NCBI RefSeq assembly: GCF_022427145.1
Contig: NZ_JAKSXN010000029.1
Span: 1-64,000, forward strand
Direction: 5' to 3'
Length of the DNA stretch: 64,000 bases
DNA from: Paenibacillus timonensis
GTDB taxonomy: Bacteria > Bacillota > Bacilli > Paenibacillales > Paenibacillaceae
Shown here one piece after another: positions 26,119 through 35,386 of this stretch; within the stretch, counting starts at the first letter, position 1, and each line of letters begins with the position of its first letter. The notes beneath the pieces are model-generated. The model was not told the DNA's origin. It ran no database searches and saw only the letters and a list, made by a program, of their open reading frames with translations. The position numbers were made by a program, and so were the translations under genes.

Positions 26119-27006
26119 CTATTTCAGCGAGCGGGTATAGAACAGGCTCAGCACGATCCCGATCAACAGAAGCAGCAAAGAGATCGCGGTTCCGTACCCC
26201 AGTTGATAGTTCACGAAGGCTTGGTTGTACATAAAGATGGGCAGCGTGGTCGTGGACGTTCCCGGGCCTCCGCCGGTCATGGCGTAGATTAACCCGAAGA
26301 CGCCTAACGTCTGCAACGTGACCAGCATCATATTGGTAGTAAACGTCTCCTTAATGTAGGGGATAATGATTCGGATCAGCACCTGCCACCGCGAGGCGCC
26401 GTCGACGACCGCCGCTTCCTCCACTTCGCTGGGGACGTCGTCCAAGGCCGCTTGAAAGACGAGCATCGAGAAGGCCGTCCCGTGCCAAATGTTGGCGAGG
26501 ATGATCGTCAGCATCGGCACCGTATATAGCCAGGTGACCGCCGGAATCCCCAGCGAGGTGATGATCGAGTTCAGGGTGCCTTCGTCGCCGAAGAAGCTGT
26601 ACAAGCACAAAGCGCAGACGATCTCCGGAGTGACCCAGCCAGCCAGGACAATCGTCCCGATGACCCGGCGGAACGTTTTATTTTTGTGCTTCATGAGCAA
26701 AGCGATCAGAAAACCCAGCACCTGCTGTCCGATAACCGCCGAGCCAAACAGGAAAATCAGCGTGTTCCAAATGCTGATCCGGACCGTCGGGTCCTCGAAC
26801 ATGTGGAGGTAGTTGTCGAATCCGACGAATTTCAATTCCCTGGCGGATTCCCCCGTTAAGGCGAGGTTCGTAAACGAATAGAAAAAGGTCAGTAAGACGG
26901 GATAAATAAAAAACACCAGCATTATCGCAATCGAAGGGAGCATGAAATACAGCCACGCATACGAGTTACGTTTTCTGGAATAACCTTCAGCCGTCATGCT
27001 GTTCAT
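26119..27006 (-). CDS. Sugar ABC transporter permease (MalF/UgpA type)
   Basis: A 295-residue permease with six TM helices, the first at about 18-40. The EAA loop is DDVPSEVEEAAVVDGASRWQ, followed by FGLIYAMTGGGPGTSTTTLP, typical for MalF/UgpA subunits. ATG 27006 follows GGAAGGAGA. It pairs with the permease at 25262 and the lipoprotein at 27067. Confidence 0.92.
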   Translation of the reverse strand: MNSMTAEGYSRKRNSYAWLYFMLPSIAIMLVFFIYPVLLTFFYSFTNLALTGESARELKFVGFDNYLHMFEDPTVRISIWNTLIFLFGSAVIGQQVLGFLIALLMKHKNKTFRRVIGTIVLAGWVTPEIVCALCLYSFFGDEGTLNSIITSLGIPAVTWLYTVPMLTIILANIWHGTAFSMLVFQAALDDVPSEVEEAAVVDGASRWQVLIRIIIPYIKETFTTNMMLVTLQTLGVFGLIYAMTGGGPGTSTTTLPIFMYNQAFVNYQLGYGTAISLLLLLIGIVLSLFYTRSLK

Positions 27007-27066
27007 GATTCGTTCTCCTTCCGGAAGGCAATGCTTTGCCGCTAGTTTGGATTGAAGCGTAACGCG

Positions 27067-28446
27067 TCACTTTTGGATGACCGCGTCTTCGCCGACAATG
27101 CGGGTTACGTCCTGGGCGTATTTTTGAGCTGCGTCCGCAGGGGAGGTACCCGTCGCGACGGATTCAACCATCGTCTGGATTTGCGTCGATACTTCCGGGT
27201 ATTTATCCTGCGCCGGGCGGAATTCGGCGTTTTGCAGATATTCCGTAGCGATTTCGTTAAACGGCATTTTCGTGTATTCCGGGTCTTTGGCGACGTCGGC
27301 CCGAACGGTAATATTGCCCGAAGCGATAACGAGCTTCTGGCTGTTTTCCTTGTTTAGCGCGTATTGGATAAACTCCCAAGCCTCGTCTTTATGCTTGGCG
27401 TTGCTTGGAATGGACAGCGCCCAACCTCCGGCGAGGGTGATGGAACCCGGCGCTTGGCCTTGGCTCGTCGGCATGGGCGCAAAGCCGAGCACATCTTTGT
27501 ATTCCGGCCAAGGAGAAGCGCCCGAATCCAGGTAGTTGCCGGTGATCCAGGAGCCGTCGAGGGAGATGGCCAGCTTGCCCTGAGGCAAATATTCGCGGGA
27601 AGCGGTGTTGCCGGCTTGCCCGTTGAGGACCTTGGAGAGCGGCGGTCCGAGCTTTTCCTTATTCACGGTTTCGATAAACCCTAATGCGTCCAAAATTCCC
27701 TGGCTTTGAATGATCCACTTCCCGTTCGCATCGTCATACAACCGTTCGCCGGTGCCGTACAAGAGCATTTCGTACGTCTGCATGGAAGTGGCTTCTCCGG
27801 TCGCCTTCCCCATGTTCATCCAAATCGGGACGATGTCCGGCGCTTTTTCCTTGACCGTGCGAGCCGCGTCCAGCACTTCCTCCCAGTTCTTCGGCACCCA
27901 CTCTTCGGGGAGGCCTACCTGCTTGAAAATCTCCTTGTTATACCAAAGGCCCCGCGAGTCGGTATTGTATGGTATCCCGTACACCTTGCCGTCGCTGGCG
28001 GTAACGCCCTTCTTCATCGCCTCGATGAACGAGCCGTTCGTCCAGTCCTCCCATTGCTTCAGCCGCTCGTCCAGCGGTTCCAAATAACCGGCGCTGGCGT
28101 CGGAATTGAGAATAAACGTATCCTCCGTCACGATATCCGGCGCGGTATCCTTGGACTTCAAGGCCAAGGCGATTTTGGCGAAATAATCGCCTTCGGAGGC
28201 TTGGATCGGCGCCGGCTTAATCTCGACGTCCTTATTCGGATAGTCGGCGGCAATCTCCGTCAGCCATCGGTACAGCGAGCCTTTTTCTCCGGCACCGTCA
28301 TCCCGGTACGTCACCGTGATCGTCGTTTTTCCGGAACTGCCCGACTTTTCATCGGACCCGGAACACCCGGCTAGCAGCGACCCGCCCAAAGCCGTACACA
28401 ACAGAACGGAAGCGATGGCCCAACTTCTTTTTTTCATGAATGACAT
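27067..28446 (-). CDS. Extracellular sugar-binding lipoprotein (SBP family 1)
   Basis: A 459-residue ABC importer receptor. Signal peptide with lipobox LLAGC (Cys near residue 28), then a Ser/Gly-rich linker. The fold marks are PDIVTEDTFIL, YGIPYNTDSRGLWYNKEIF and the late GSITLAGGWALSIPSNAKHK. First gene of the importer operon that runs leftwards. A cre-like site lies about 70 bp upstream, suggesting CcpA control. The ligand is probably an oligosaccharide; identity unknown. Confidence 0.92.
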   Translation of the reverse strand: MSFMKKRSWAIASVLLCTALGGSLLAGCSGSDEKSGSSGKTTITVTYRDDGAGEKGSLYRWLTEIAADYPNKDVEIKPAPIQASEGDYFAKIALALKSKDTAPDIVTEDTFILNSDASAGYLEPLDERLKQWEDWTNGSFIEAMKKGVTASDGKVYGIPYNTDSRGLWYNKEIFKQVGLPEEWVPKNWEEVLDAARTVKEKAPDIVPIWMNMGKATGEATSMQTYEMLLYGTGERLYDDANGKWIIQSQGILDALGFIETVNKEKLGPPLSKVLNGQAGNTASREYLPQGKLAISLDGSWITGNYLDSGASPWPEYKDVLGFAPMPTSQGQAPGSITLAGGWALSIPSNAKHKDEAWEFIQYALNKENSQKLVIASGNITVRADVAKDPEYTKMPFNEIATEYLQNAEFRPAQDKYPEVSTQIQTMVESVATGTSPADAAQKYAQDVTRIVGEDAVIQK

Positions 28447-28515
28447 GCTGATCCCTCCCTGGTTTCGGTACCCCGTTGGATTCGCAACTCCTTGCGATTG
28501 TGAAAGGTATTACGA

Positions 28516-28529
28516 TGTATCCGCTTACA
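28516..28529. promoter_or_regulatory. cre-like site (CcpA)
   Basis: TGTATCCGCTTACA matches the cre consensus TGWAANCGNTNWCA at 13 of 14 positions. It lies in the divergent gap between the leftward sugar-importer operon and the rightward TetR gene. Confidence 0.65.
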
Positions 28530-28631
28530 ATCCTTCCAGTAAAACATACTTGCCGAGGGAACAATTTATTCAAAAATCGCCTCGAAAAACTGTTGACCAA
28601 ATCGGTTTATGGCGCTCGGGGAGGTGAAAAC

Positions 28632-29246
28632 ATGGAGAAATTTTTGAGTTTGCCCCTGGAGAAACAACACGGGATAATCGATGCGGCGCTAACGTGTTTC
28701 GGAACCATCGGTTACAAGAAAACGTCGATGAACGACGTCGCCGCGGAGGCCGGAATTTCAAAAGCGATGGTCTTCCACTATTTCGGCACCAAGAAGGCGT
28801 TGTATCTCTATTTGATCAACTATTGCCACGATCTGGTGATGAACGAGATCGAAGCGAAATTCGATCATGCGCTGACGGATTTTTTCGAGCGGATTAAACA
28901 AGCGACGAACATCAAGGTCGCCGTGATGGGGAAGCATGCGGCGGTGCTGTCTTTCTTGACCAGCGTCTATTTCGAAACGAATGAGGAAGTCCGGCGGGAC
29001 ATTACGGCGATTTTGGCCAAAGGGGAGGACATCCGGAATCGGATCGCCTTGTCCGGCGTGGATGAGTCGAAGTTTAAGGAAGGCATCGACCTGAAGCTCC
29101 TCATGAGCATGTTGACTTGGATGGCGGAGGGCTTTACCAGTCAGATGTCCAGGGATAACAAGATCGATATCGAGGTTATCGCAAGGGAGTTTTTCCGCAG
29201 CATCGATATGCTGAGATCGCAGTTTTATCGACCGGAATATTTATAA
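28632..29246 (+). CDS. TetR/AcrR-family regulator
   Basis: A 204-residue regulator with an N-terminal HTH at about 10-56 (TCFGTIGYKKTSMNDVAAEA, ISKAMVFHYFGTKKALYLYL) and an effector domain. ATG 28632 is chosen, with GGAGGTGA 5 bp upstream; longer frames from 28476 are not supported. The ABC-2 exporter genes start 32 bp later, so it probably regulates its own operon. Ligand unknown. Confidence 0.9.
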   Translation: MEKFLSLPLEKQHGIIDAALTCFGTIGYKKTSMNDVAAEAGISKAMVFHYFGTKKALYLYLINYCHDLVMNEIEAKFDHALTDFFERIKQATNIKVAVMGKHAAVLSFLTSVYFETNEEVRRDITAILAKGEDIRNRIALSGVDESKFKEGIDLKLLMSMLTWMAEGFTSQMSRDNKIDIEVIAREFFRSIDMLRSQFYRPEYL

Positions 29247-29278
29247 CGCGGCGATTCATTCGAGGAGGAGGGCGTTTT

Positions 29279-30160
29279 ATGAGCGTGATTGAAGTGAAAA
29301 ATCTCACGAAGCAATACGGCAAGGCCAGAGGCATTACCGACGTAAACCTGCAGGTGGAGGAGGGGGAGATTTTCGGCTTTATCGGTCCCAACGGGGCGGG
29401 AAAGTCGACGACGATTCGGACGCTGCTCGGGCTCATTTATCCGACCAGCGGCAGTGCCACCATATTCGGAAAGAGCTGCCTTTTGCACCCCGAAATCCGC
29501 AAGGAGCTGGGGTATCTGCCTTCGGAAGTATTTTATTATGACGGCATGCGGGTCATCGACCTGCTCAAATATTCCGCGAGCTTTTATAAGAAGGACTGCA
29601 CCAAACGAATCAAGGAACTGGCCGAGCGAATGGATTTGGATCTGAAGAAGAAAATCGACGACCTGTCCTTCGGCAACAAGAAGAAGGTTGGCATCGTGCA
29701 GGGGCTGCTACATGAGCCGAAGCTGATCATTCTTGACGAACCGACCAGCGGCCTGGATCCGCTGATGCAGCAGACCTTCTTCGAGTTGATCGCAGAGGAA
29801 AACCGCAAAGGGGCGACCGTGTTTTTCTCGTCCCATATCCTGAGCGAAGTTCAGAAGATGTGCAGCCGCGTCGCCTTCATTAAGGAAGGGCGCATCATCA
29901 AGCAGGAGAAGATGAGCGATTTGCAGGACAACAGCTATAAGAAAGTCAGCCTGGAAGCCAAATCCGCGATCGATCCGACCGCCTTTGTGCTGGACGGCGT
30001 CAGCAATCTTGAGCTGAAAGGCTCTGCGGCCAGCTTCATCTTTAAAGGCAGCATCAACGCGATGATGCAAAGAATCGCCGCAGTCGATTTAACCAACATC
30101 TCGATCGTGGAGCCCGATCTGGAGGAAATCTTCATGCATTACTACGTGAAGGAGGAGTAA
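29279..30160 (+). CDS. ABC-2-type exporter ATP-binding protein
   Basis: A 293-residue ATPase: Walker A GPNGAGKST near residue 38, signature LSFGNKKKVGIVQGL (a variant of LSGGQ), Walker B LIILDEPTSGLDP, switch His in FFSSHILSEVQKM. The C-terminal 80 residues (YKKVSLEAKSAIDPTAFVL onward) are the accessory domain of drug/lipid exporters. Followed by two ABC-2 permeases; the set likely exports a drug, peptide or lipid. Confidence 0.92.
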   Translation: MSVIEVKNLTKQYGKARGITDVNLQVEEGEIFGFIGPNGAGKSTTIRTLLGLIYPTSGSATIFGKSCLLHPEIRKELGYLPSEVFYYDGMRVIDLLKYSASFYKKDCTKRIKELAERMDLDLKKKIDDLSFGNKKKVGIVQGLLHEPKLIILDEPTSGLDPLMQQTFFELIAEENRKGATVFFSSHILSEVQKMCSRVAFIKEGRIIKQEKMSDLQDNSYKKVSLEAKSAIDPTAFVLDGVSNLELKGSAASFIFKGSINAMMQRIAAVDLTNISIVEPDLEEIFMHYYVKEE

Positions 30161-30166
30161 GCCATC

Positions 30167-30970
30167 ATGAATATGGTATTGCATGAACTGAAATCGATGA
30201 GGAAATCGACGATCGTCTGGACCTGCGCGATGGTCGCCTTGGCCGCTATCTATTTGTCGATTTATCCCAGCATGGCGAGCGATGCCGTGGATTTCAAAAA
30301 GCTGCTTGGCAGTTACCCGGAATCCGTTCAAGCGATGTTAGGCATCGATTTGGATACGATCACCTCGATCCTGGGGTTGTATTCCATGGTCTTCTCTTTT
30401 ATTGCTTTATGCGGGGCGATTCAGGCGATGAATCTCGGCGTATCCATCCTGACCAAGGAGTCGAGGGAGAGAACGGCGGATTTCCTGCTGGTTAAACCCG
30501 TGTCGCGGGCTCGGATCGTCAGCTCCAAACTGTTGGCGGCCGTGCTTCTCCTGATCGTGACGGATGTCGTCTTTTATGCGGCAACGTCGCTCATCGCCAA
30601 CAGCGTCAAAACGGAGGATTTCAGCCTAAAACTGTTTTTGCTGATCAATTTGACTCTATTTTTTGTCCAGCTGATGTTCCTGGCCATCGGCATGGCGGCC
30701 TCCGTGTTTTTCTCCAAACTCCGGAGTGTCCTTCCGCTATCGCTGGGCGTAGTGTTCGGATTGTATCTGATCGGCGCCTTGCTCGCGACCGGGGAGGACA
30801 AAGAGGTTATGCGGTTCGTCTCGCCCTTGAAATATTTCGAGCCTTCCTACATTCTGGCCCATGCCGGGTATGAGACGCCTTACCTCATCGCCGGCGCCGT
30901 CATCGTTGTCGCCGGGGTGGCGTTGAGCTACGCGGTGTACCTGAAAAAAGACATTCATGCGGTGAGCTAA
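30167..30970 (+). CDS. ABC-2-type permease, first copy
   Basis: A 267-residue permease with six TM helices; TM1 at about 17-35. The cytoplasmic loop SILTKESRERTADFLLVKPV near 98-117 is the ABC-2 marker that contacts the ATPase. The gene starts 6 bp after the ATPase stop, with AAGGAGGAG overlapping the end of that gene. It is a diverged paralogue of the next gene and the two likely form a heterodimer. Confidence 0.88.
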   Translation: MNMVLHELKSMRKSTIVWTCAMVALAAIYLSIYPSMASDAVDFKKLLGSYPESVQAMLGIDLDTITSILGLYSMVFSFIALCGAIQAMNLGVSILTKESRERTADFLLVKPVSRARIVSSKLLAAVLLLIVTDVVFYAATSLIANSVKTEDFSLKLFLLINLTLFFVQLMFLAIGMAASVFFSKLRSVLPLSLGVVFGLYLIGALLATGEDKEVMRFVSPLKYFEPSYILAHAGYETPYLIAGAVIVVAGVALSYAVYLKKDIHAVS

Positions 30971-31008
30971 AAACCGCGGCTTGGATTCTATCGAATGGAG
31001 GAAATGCG

Positions 31009-31803
31009 ATGAATATTTTTTGGAGGGAACTCAAGGCGCACCGGCGAGGCTTGATCATCTGGAGCGTGTGCCTGTTCCTGCTGGTTGTCAGCGGGATGAG
31101 CAAGTATTCGGCCTATTCGGCCGGCGGCGCGAGCAGCGAGGTGTTTGATACCATGCCGCGGACGATGAAGGCGCTGCTTGGAATGGGTTCTTTTGATGTC
31201 ACGCAGATGGCCGGATTTTTTGCCATGTTGTTTTTATATATCGAGCTCACGGTAGCTATACACGCGGTCTTGCTGGGGAGCGGGATCATCGCAAAAGAGG
31301 AGCGGGACAAAACGGTCGAATTCCTTATGGCCAAGCCGGTGTCGCGGGGGAGCGTCATAACGGCGAAGCTGTTCGCCGCCCTGGTCCAGGTGATCCTCCT
31401 GAATGTCGTTACCCTGGCCTCCTCGCTCGTTATGGTCTCCGCCTACAATAAAGGGGAGGACATTACCGGCGAAATCCTGCAGTTCATGGCTAGCATGCTG
31501 TTGGTTCAACTGATCTTCCTGTCGCTGGGAACGGCGCTTTCGGCCTTGTTGAAACGGCCCAAAACATCGGGCTCCATCGCCACGGGAATCCTGTTGGGAT
31601 GCTTTGTCATTTCCAAAATCACCGACTTGGCGGATCACCTGGATGCTTTGAACGTGCTCTCTCCTTTCAAGTACTTCAGCTATGAGCGCATCGTAAACGG
31701 AGAAGGCATCCATGCAGGGATTGCTGCACTCTCCCTCCTCCTGGTGGCGGTGCTGGTTGTTTCTACTTATGCGGCGTATCGCAAAAGAGAATTGAACGTG
31801 TGA
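31009..31803 (+). CDS. ABC-2-type permease, second copy
   Basis: A 264-residue permease with six TM helices; TM1 at about 16-32. It has the same loop pattern, GIIAKEERDKTVEFLMAKPV, as the gene before it, showing descent from a tandem duplication. ATG 31009 has GGAGGAAA. Last gene of the TetR-ABC-permease-permease operon, closed by a GC-rich terminator. Confidence 0.88.
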   Translation: MNIFWRELKAHRRGLIIWSVCLFLLVVSGMSKYSAYSAGGASSEVFDTMPRTMKALLGMGSFDVTQMAGFFAMLFLYIELTVAIHAVLLGSGIIAKEERDKTVEFLMAKPVSRGSVITAKLFAALVQVILLNVVTLASSLVMVSAYNKGEDITGEILQFMASMLLVQLIFLSLGTALSALLKRPKTSGSIATGILLGCFVISKITDLADHLDALNVLSPFKYFSYERIVNGEGIHAGIAALSLLLVAVLVVSTYAAYRKRELNV

Positions 31804-31836
31804 TCTATTGCACGAAGGCGGCTAGTCCGTCCATGC

Positions 31837-31872
31837 AAGAGGCGCGACCGGATTGCCCGGCCGCGCCTCTTT
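31837..31872. terminator. Intrinsic terminator between convergent operons
   Basis: AAGAGGCGCG at 31837-31846 pairs with CGCGCCTCTT (31862-31871). It lies between the exporter operon and the end of argS. Confidence 0.75.
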
Positions 31873-31906
31873 GGTCTTACGCGTACGCTTGGCACAGCTT
31901 TTGCTG

Positions 31907-33784
31907 CTACATGCGATCCGGAGCCGGCAATCCGATGACATCCAGCGCCTCGGCGATCGTCTCCTTGAATTCGGCCGTGAGCCACAGCCGGAACGGTTGC
32001 TGCTGCGGCTCGGCTTTCAGGATCGGACACGCCGTATAAAAATGATTAAACAAGGTGGCGAGCTCATAAGCGAAATGGCAGATCGGCGTAGGGGACAGTT
32101 CCTCGCATGCTGCGATCAGCGTATCAGGCCAAGCCGCGATTTGCCTCAACAGGGCATGTTCGGCCCGATCCAGCGGAGCGAGGTCCTCCAGGAGCGACTC
32201 CGTCAGCGGGAGCCCGTTTCCCTGGGCTTTGGCCAAGATGCCGGCGGCCCGGGCATGCGCGTACATCAGATATACGCCGGTGTTGCCGGTTGTCTCCGTG
32301 GCCTGCTGAATGTCGAAAACCACTTCGGTCGGCAAGGCGAACCGCAGCAGGTAATAACGGATGGCCGCAGCTGCGATCAAGCGACTGGATAACCCCTCGG
32401 GATCGGAGCGCTTGCCTTCGATTTGCGCTTCCATGAGATCGAGCAAATCGGCCACTTTGATGCCGACCCCTTGCCTGCCGGACATGGCGTACGAGGCTTT
32501 GCCGTCCGAGGTGTCCAGGCCAAGCTCCTGTGCCGCGGCAGGGCTAAGCGATACGACGCCGTAACCGACGTGGCGCAGCATTTCTGCCTGGCCTGCGAAG
32601 CCGAGCGCTTCCAGCGCTTGCTTCACCATCGCCTGCGGATACTCCTGTCTGCGGTCGATCACGTTGACGACGAGGTCCGCCTTGCCGTAGTCGGCGGCGA
32701 TGCCGTCTGCATGCGTGGTCCAGAGCCCGTCCGCAAACGGTTTATACCGGAAATCCTTCGCCAGCAACCCGAACTTCCAGAGATGGTATGCGATATCCTT
32801 GGCGGTATAAGTCAAAATTCCGTTGGACCGAACGAGAACCTTATCGGCTTGATGCTCGGCATGGTGCTCGGCATCGGGTTCCGCCGGATCGGCCGCCGGT
32901 TGCTTCAGCACCCAGCAGCCTGCCAGCTTGCCGGACGTTTCCAGCTGGAACAGCTCGGTTTGCTGCAGCAAACGAAAGGCCGAGTCCCAAAAGCCTTCGC
33001 GGACGATGCGGCTCTCCCATACAAGCAAATCGTAATCAATGCCGAAGGCATTCATTTCCTCCAGATGCTCCCGCACGATCCGTTCCGCCGCGAGCATGCC
33101 GATCCATGCCACGTTTCCGTCCCCGTCTTCCAGCGCCCGCAGCACTCGCGTTCTTTGCTCCAGCAGGGAAGGCGTTTGCTCGTATGCCTTGTTCACGCGG
33201 GCATAAAGCTCCCAGCAATAATCGCCGAACCGTAAATGCTCCGCCTGATGATCGACGTTTAGCAGCCCTGCGACGGTATCGGCCAGCTGATTCCCCAGAT
33301 CGTCGATGTAATTATGAACTTCGACCTGGTATCCGGCTCTTCCCAACAATCGCGCCAACGAGTCGCCGATACAGGCGTTCCGCAGGTGACCGATGTGGGC
33401 CGATTTGTTCGGGTTGATGGAAGTGTGTTCGATCACGACCTTTTCGTGGACCGCATCCGGAAGGCGAAAGGCCTTGCGAGCCCACTCGCTCCAATCGAGG
33501 TGGAAGTTCAGAAAACCCGGCGGCGCGGTTTCGATCCGGTTCAGCAGTCCTTCCATCCGGCCTGCCTGTTCCAGTTCGTTCTTCAATTGCGCGGCGATGT
33601 GCAGCGGCGATTGGCGCAGCGTTTTGGCCAGCTGCATCGCAATGTTGGTCGAATAATCGCCATGTTCCGGACGGGCGGGCCGCTCGATCAGAACGTCCGG
33701 GAGATTTTCAACACTTTGGCCGAGCCTTGAAACGACTTGCTGAACCGAGGTTTCAAGTTGCTTTTTCATCCACCTGCTGATCAT
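31907..33784 (-). CDS. argS: Arginyl-tRNA synthetase
   Basis: A 625-residue class Ia synthetase that charges tRNA-Arg. N-terminal Add-1 domain (about 1-110, with RPEHGDYSTNIAMQLAKTL), the HIGH motif in INPNKSAHIGHLRNACIGD near 127, the catalytic region HNYIDDLGNQLADTV, and the C-terminal anticodon-binding helical domain. The KMSKS lysine is replaced (YAMSGRQGVGIK), as is common in ArgRS. ATG 33784 has AAGGAGGAG; longer frames run into the leader. A T-box leader with a CGG specifier lies directly upstream, so expression should rise when tRNA-Arg is uncharged. Confidence 0.95.
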   Translation of the reverse strand: MISRWMKKQLETSVQQVVSRLGQSVENLPDVLIERPARPEHGDYSTNIAMQLAKTLRQSPLHIAAQLKNELEQAGRMEGLLNRIETAPPGFLNFHLDWSEWARKAFRLPDAVHEKVVIEHTSINPNKSAHIGHLRNACIGDSLARLLGRAGYQVEVHNYIDDLGNQLADTVAGLLNVDHQAEHLRFGDYCWELYARVNKAYEQTPSLLEQRTRVLRALEDGDGNVAWIGMLAAERIVREHLEEMNAFGIDYDLLVWESRIVREGFWDSAFRLLQQTELFQLETSGKLAGCWVLKQPAADPAEPDAEHHAEHQADKVLVRSNGILTYTAKDIAYHLWKFGLLAKDFRYKPFADGLWTTHADGIAADYGKADLVVNVIDRRQEYPQAMVKQALEALGFAGQAEMLRHVGYGVVSLSPAAAQELGLDTSDGKASYAMSGRQGVGIKVADLLDLMEAQIEGKRSDPEGLSSRLIAAAAIRYYLLRFALPTEVVFDIQQATETTGNTGVYLMYAHARAAGILAKAQGNGLPLTESLLEDLAPLDRAEHALLRQIAAWPDTLIAACEELSPTPICHFAYELATLFNHFYTACPILKAEPQQQPFRLWLTAEFKETIAEALDVIGLPAPDRM

Positions 33785-33799
33785 GGAATACTCCTCCTT

Positions 33800-34058
33800 G
33801 GCTATAAAATAAATAAGCCTCCGTCTCATCAAAGAGACGAAGGCTTTGCGCGCTCGCGGTACCACTCTTGTTGTTAAACTCCATGTTTAACCACTCTAGG
33901 GATAACGGTCTTCTGCCGTGGCTGCCTACCTCGCTTACGTTCGGCAACCCTTCTCATGGGTCCGCTTCGCTGCCTGCCCCGTACCGGTTTCCACCATCCC
34001 GGCTCGCTTGGACTAGAACCGACAGCTACTCTCCCAATCGTTGAATTTTGGGTTATTT
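33800..34058 (-). promoter_or_regulatory. T-box riboswitch leader, arginine specifier CGG
   Basis: On the minus strand the T-box sequence AGTGGTACCGCG lies at 33866-33855, followed by the terminator stem AAGCCTTCGTCTC/GAGACGGAGGCTT (about 33845-33807) and a T-rich run. Stem I landmarks are GGTGGAAACCGG and, further on, GAAG-CGG-ACCC-ATGAG; by analogy with UAC-ACCC in tyrosine leaders the specifier is CGG (33964-33962), an Arg codon. UGGU pairs with a tRNA whose discriminator is A. The gene downstream is argS, which agrees with the specifier. Confidence 0.92.
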
Positions 34059-34064
34059 CGTAAT

Positions 34065-34092
34065 ATTATAACCGGCTGTTCCCGAAAGTCAA
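34065..34092 (-). promoter_or_regulatory. Sigma-A promoter of argS
   Basis: Minus strand: TTGACT at 34092-34087, 16-bp spacer, TATAAT at 34070-34065, just before the T-box leader. Confidence 0.85.
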
Positions 34093-34117
34093 CCTGTGAG
34101 TTTCTTTTTAAACTTGT

Positions 34118-35356
34118 TTACAACTTGGAGATGAAGTGTTCATGTTTCCGTGAGCCCACTGTAATACCGGTTCTTTTTTCGGTAAAAAAGTAAACCAAGG
34201 CCAGCACCGGTACGATGATGCCGATCAGGGAGGTGAAATTCCAGCCGCCGTGGGCATATGACCACCCGCCCAAGGACGATCCGGCAGCTCCGCCGATGAA
34301 AAAGATAGCCATAAATAAGCCGTTAAGGCGTCCTTTGGCTTCATTGCCCAGGGAATAAACCGCCCGTTGTCCAAGCACCAGGTTTCCCGAAACGGCCATA
34401 TCCAACAAAATCGCCGCAAGTACCAGCAGGATGAGCGATGCCGTCGAATGGCCGGGAACAAGATAGGCCAGGACAAAAGACAAGGCGGCAACGCTCAGGG
34501 CCAATCCGGTCAAGAACCTGGTCCAGCCTTTGTCTGCGAGTCTTCCCGCGATCGGCGCGGCAATGGCGCCTCCTACGCCGGCCAGCGCGAACCAGGCGAT
34601 CCCTTGCTGCGTCAGGCCGAATTCGTCCGCCAAATATAGCGGAACCACGGTCCAGAACAGGCTAAAGGCGCCAAACAGACAAGCTTGATAAGCGGCGCGG
34701 CGGCGAAGGATCGGCGTTTGTTTCAATAGAGAGCCCAGGGAAACGATCAATTTGCCGTAACTTAGGGCAGGCTCCGGCTTCCGTTCGGGAAGCACCCGGT
34801 ACAATAAAATCGTTAAAAGGGCGATAGCCGCCGCGGACAAGGCAAATACCGCCTGCCACTTCCACAGGCCGGCAATAAAGCTGGCCACGGGACGGGCGAA
34901 CATGATTCCGAGCAGAAGTCCGCTCATTACATTTCCCACCACCCGGCCCTGATGGGGCCCCGGTGCCAAATAGGTCGCATAAGGAACCAGGATTTGGGCT
35001 ACCACGGATCCCAGACCGATAAACAAGGACGCGGCGAGGAACAGGGGTGCGCTTGCGGCAAAGGATGCCGTCGCCAAGGCACAAAAGGCCACGATAAGGA
35101 AGATGGCCACAAGTCGCCGGTTTTCAACGATGTCGCTGAGCGGAACAATGAACAATAGGCCCAGCACGTACCCGATTTGCGTTAAAGTAACGATGAAGCC
35201 CGATGCCTCGGAAGTTAACCCCGTGGCGGCGCTGATCGGCCCGACCAAGGTTTGGGAATAATACAGATTGGCTACGATAAGCCCGCAAGCGGCGGCTAAC
35301 AAAAATAAGATCCATCCTGAAATCGGCTTACTGCCGGCAGTTTGTTTCGTGTCCAT
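34118..35356 (-). CDS. MFS transporter (YnfM/YgaY-like)
   Basis: A 412-residue major-facilitator protein with about 12 TM helices. The MFS loop-2/3 motif is seen as VPLSDIVENRRLVA and its repeat as AGRLADKGWTR in the second half; RVVGNVMSGLLLGIMFARPV is also conserved in this group. Such carriers usually export drugs or metabolites. ATG 35356 has GAGGAGG. It is divergent from a TetR gene, with three AACG-N3-CGTT operators in the gap, so it is very likely repressed by that protein. Confidence 0.9.
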   Translation of the reverse strand: MDTKQTAGSKPISGWILFLLAAACGLIVANLYYSQTLVGPISAATGLTSEASGFIVTLTQIGYVLGLLFIVPLSDIVENRRLVAIFLIVAFCALATASFAASAPLFLAASLFIGLGSVVAQILVPYATYLAPGPHQGRVVGNVMSGLLLGIMFARPVASFIAGLWKWQAVFALSAAAIALLTILLYRVLPERKPEPALSYGKLIVSLGSLLKQTPILRRRAAYQACLFGAFSLFWTVVPLYLADEFGLTQQGIAWFALAGVGGAIAAPIAGRLADKGWTRFLTGLALSVAALSFVLAYLVPGHSTASLILLVLAAILLDMAVSGNLVLGQRAVYSLGNEAKGRLNGLFMAIFFIGGAAGSSLGGWSYAHGGWNFTSLIGIIVPVLALVYFFTEKRTGITVGSRKHEHFISKL

Positions 35357-35386
35357 GACAAAACCTCCTCATTTAATTAAATACTG

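Noticed and set aside
31907-33784. argS as a damaged gene because KMSKS is missing
   Set aside because: Many ArgRS lack the KMSKS lysine; length, HIGH motif and T-box all fit a working gene.
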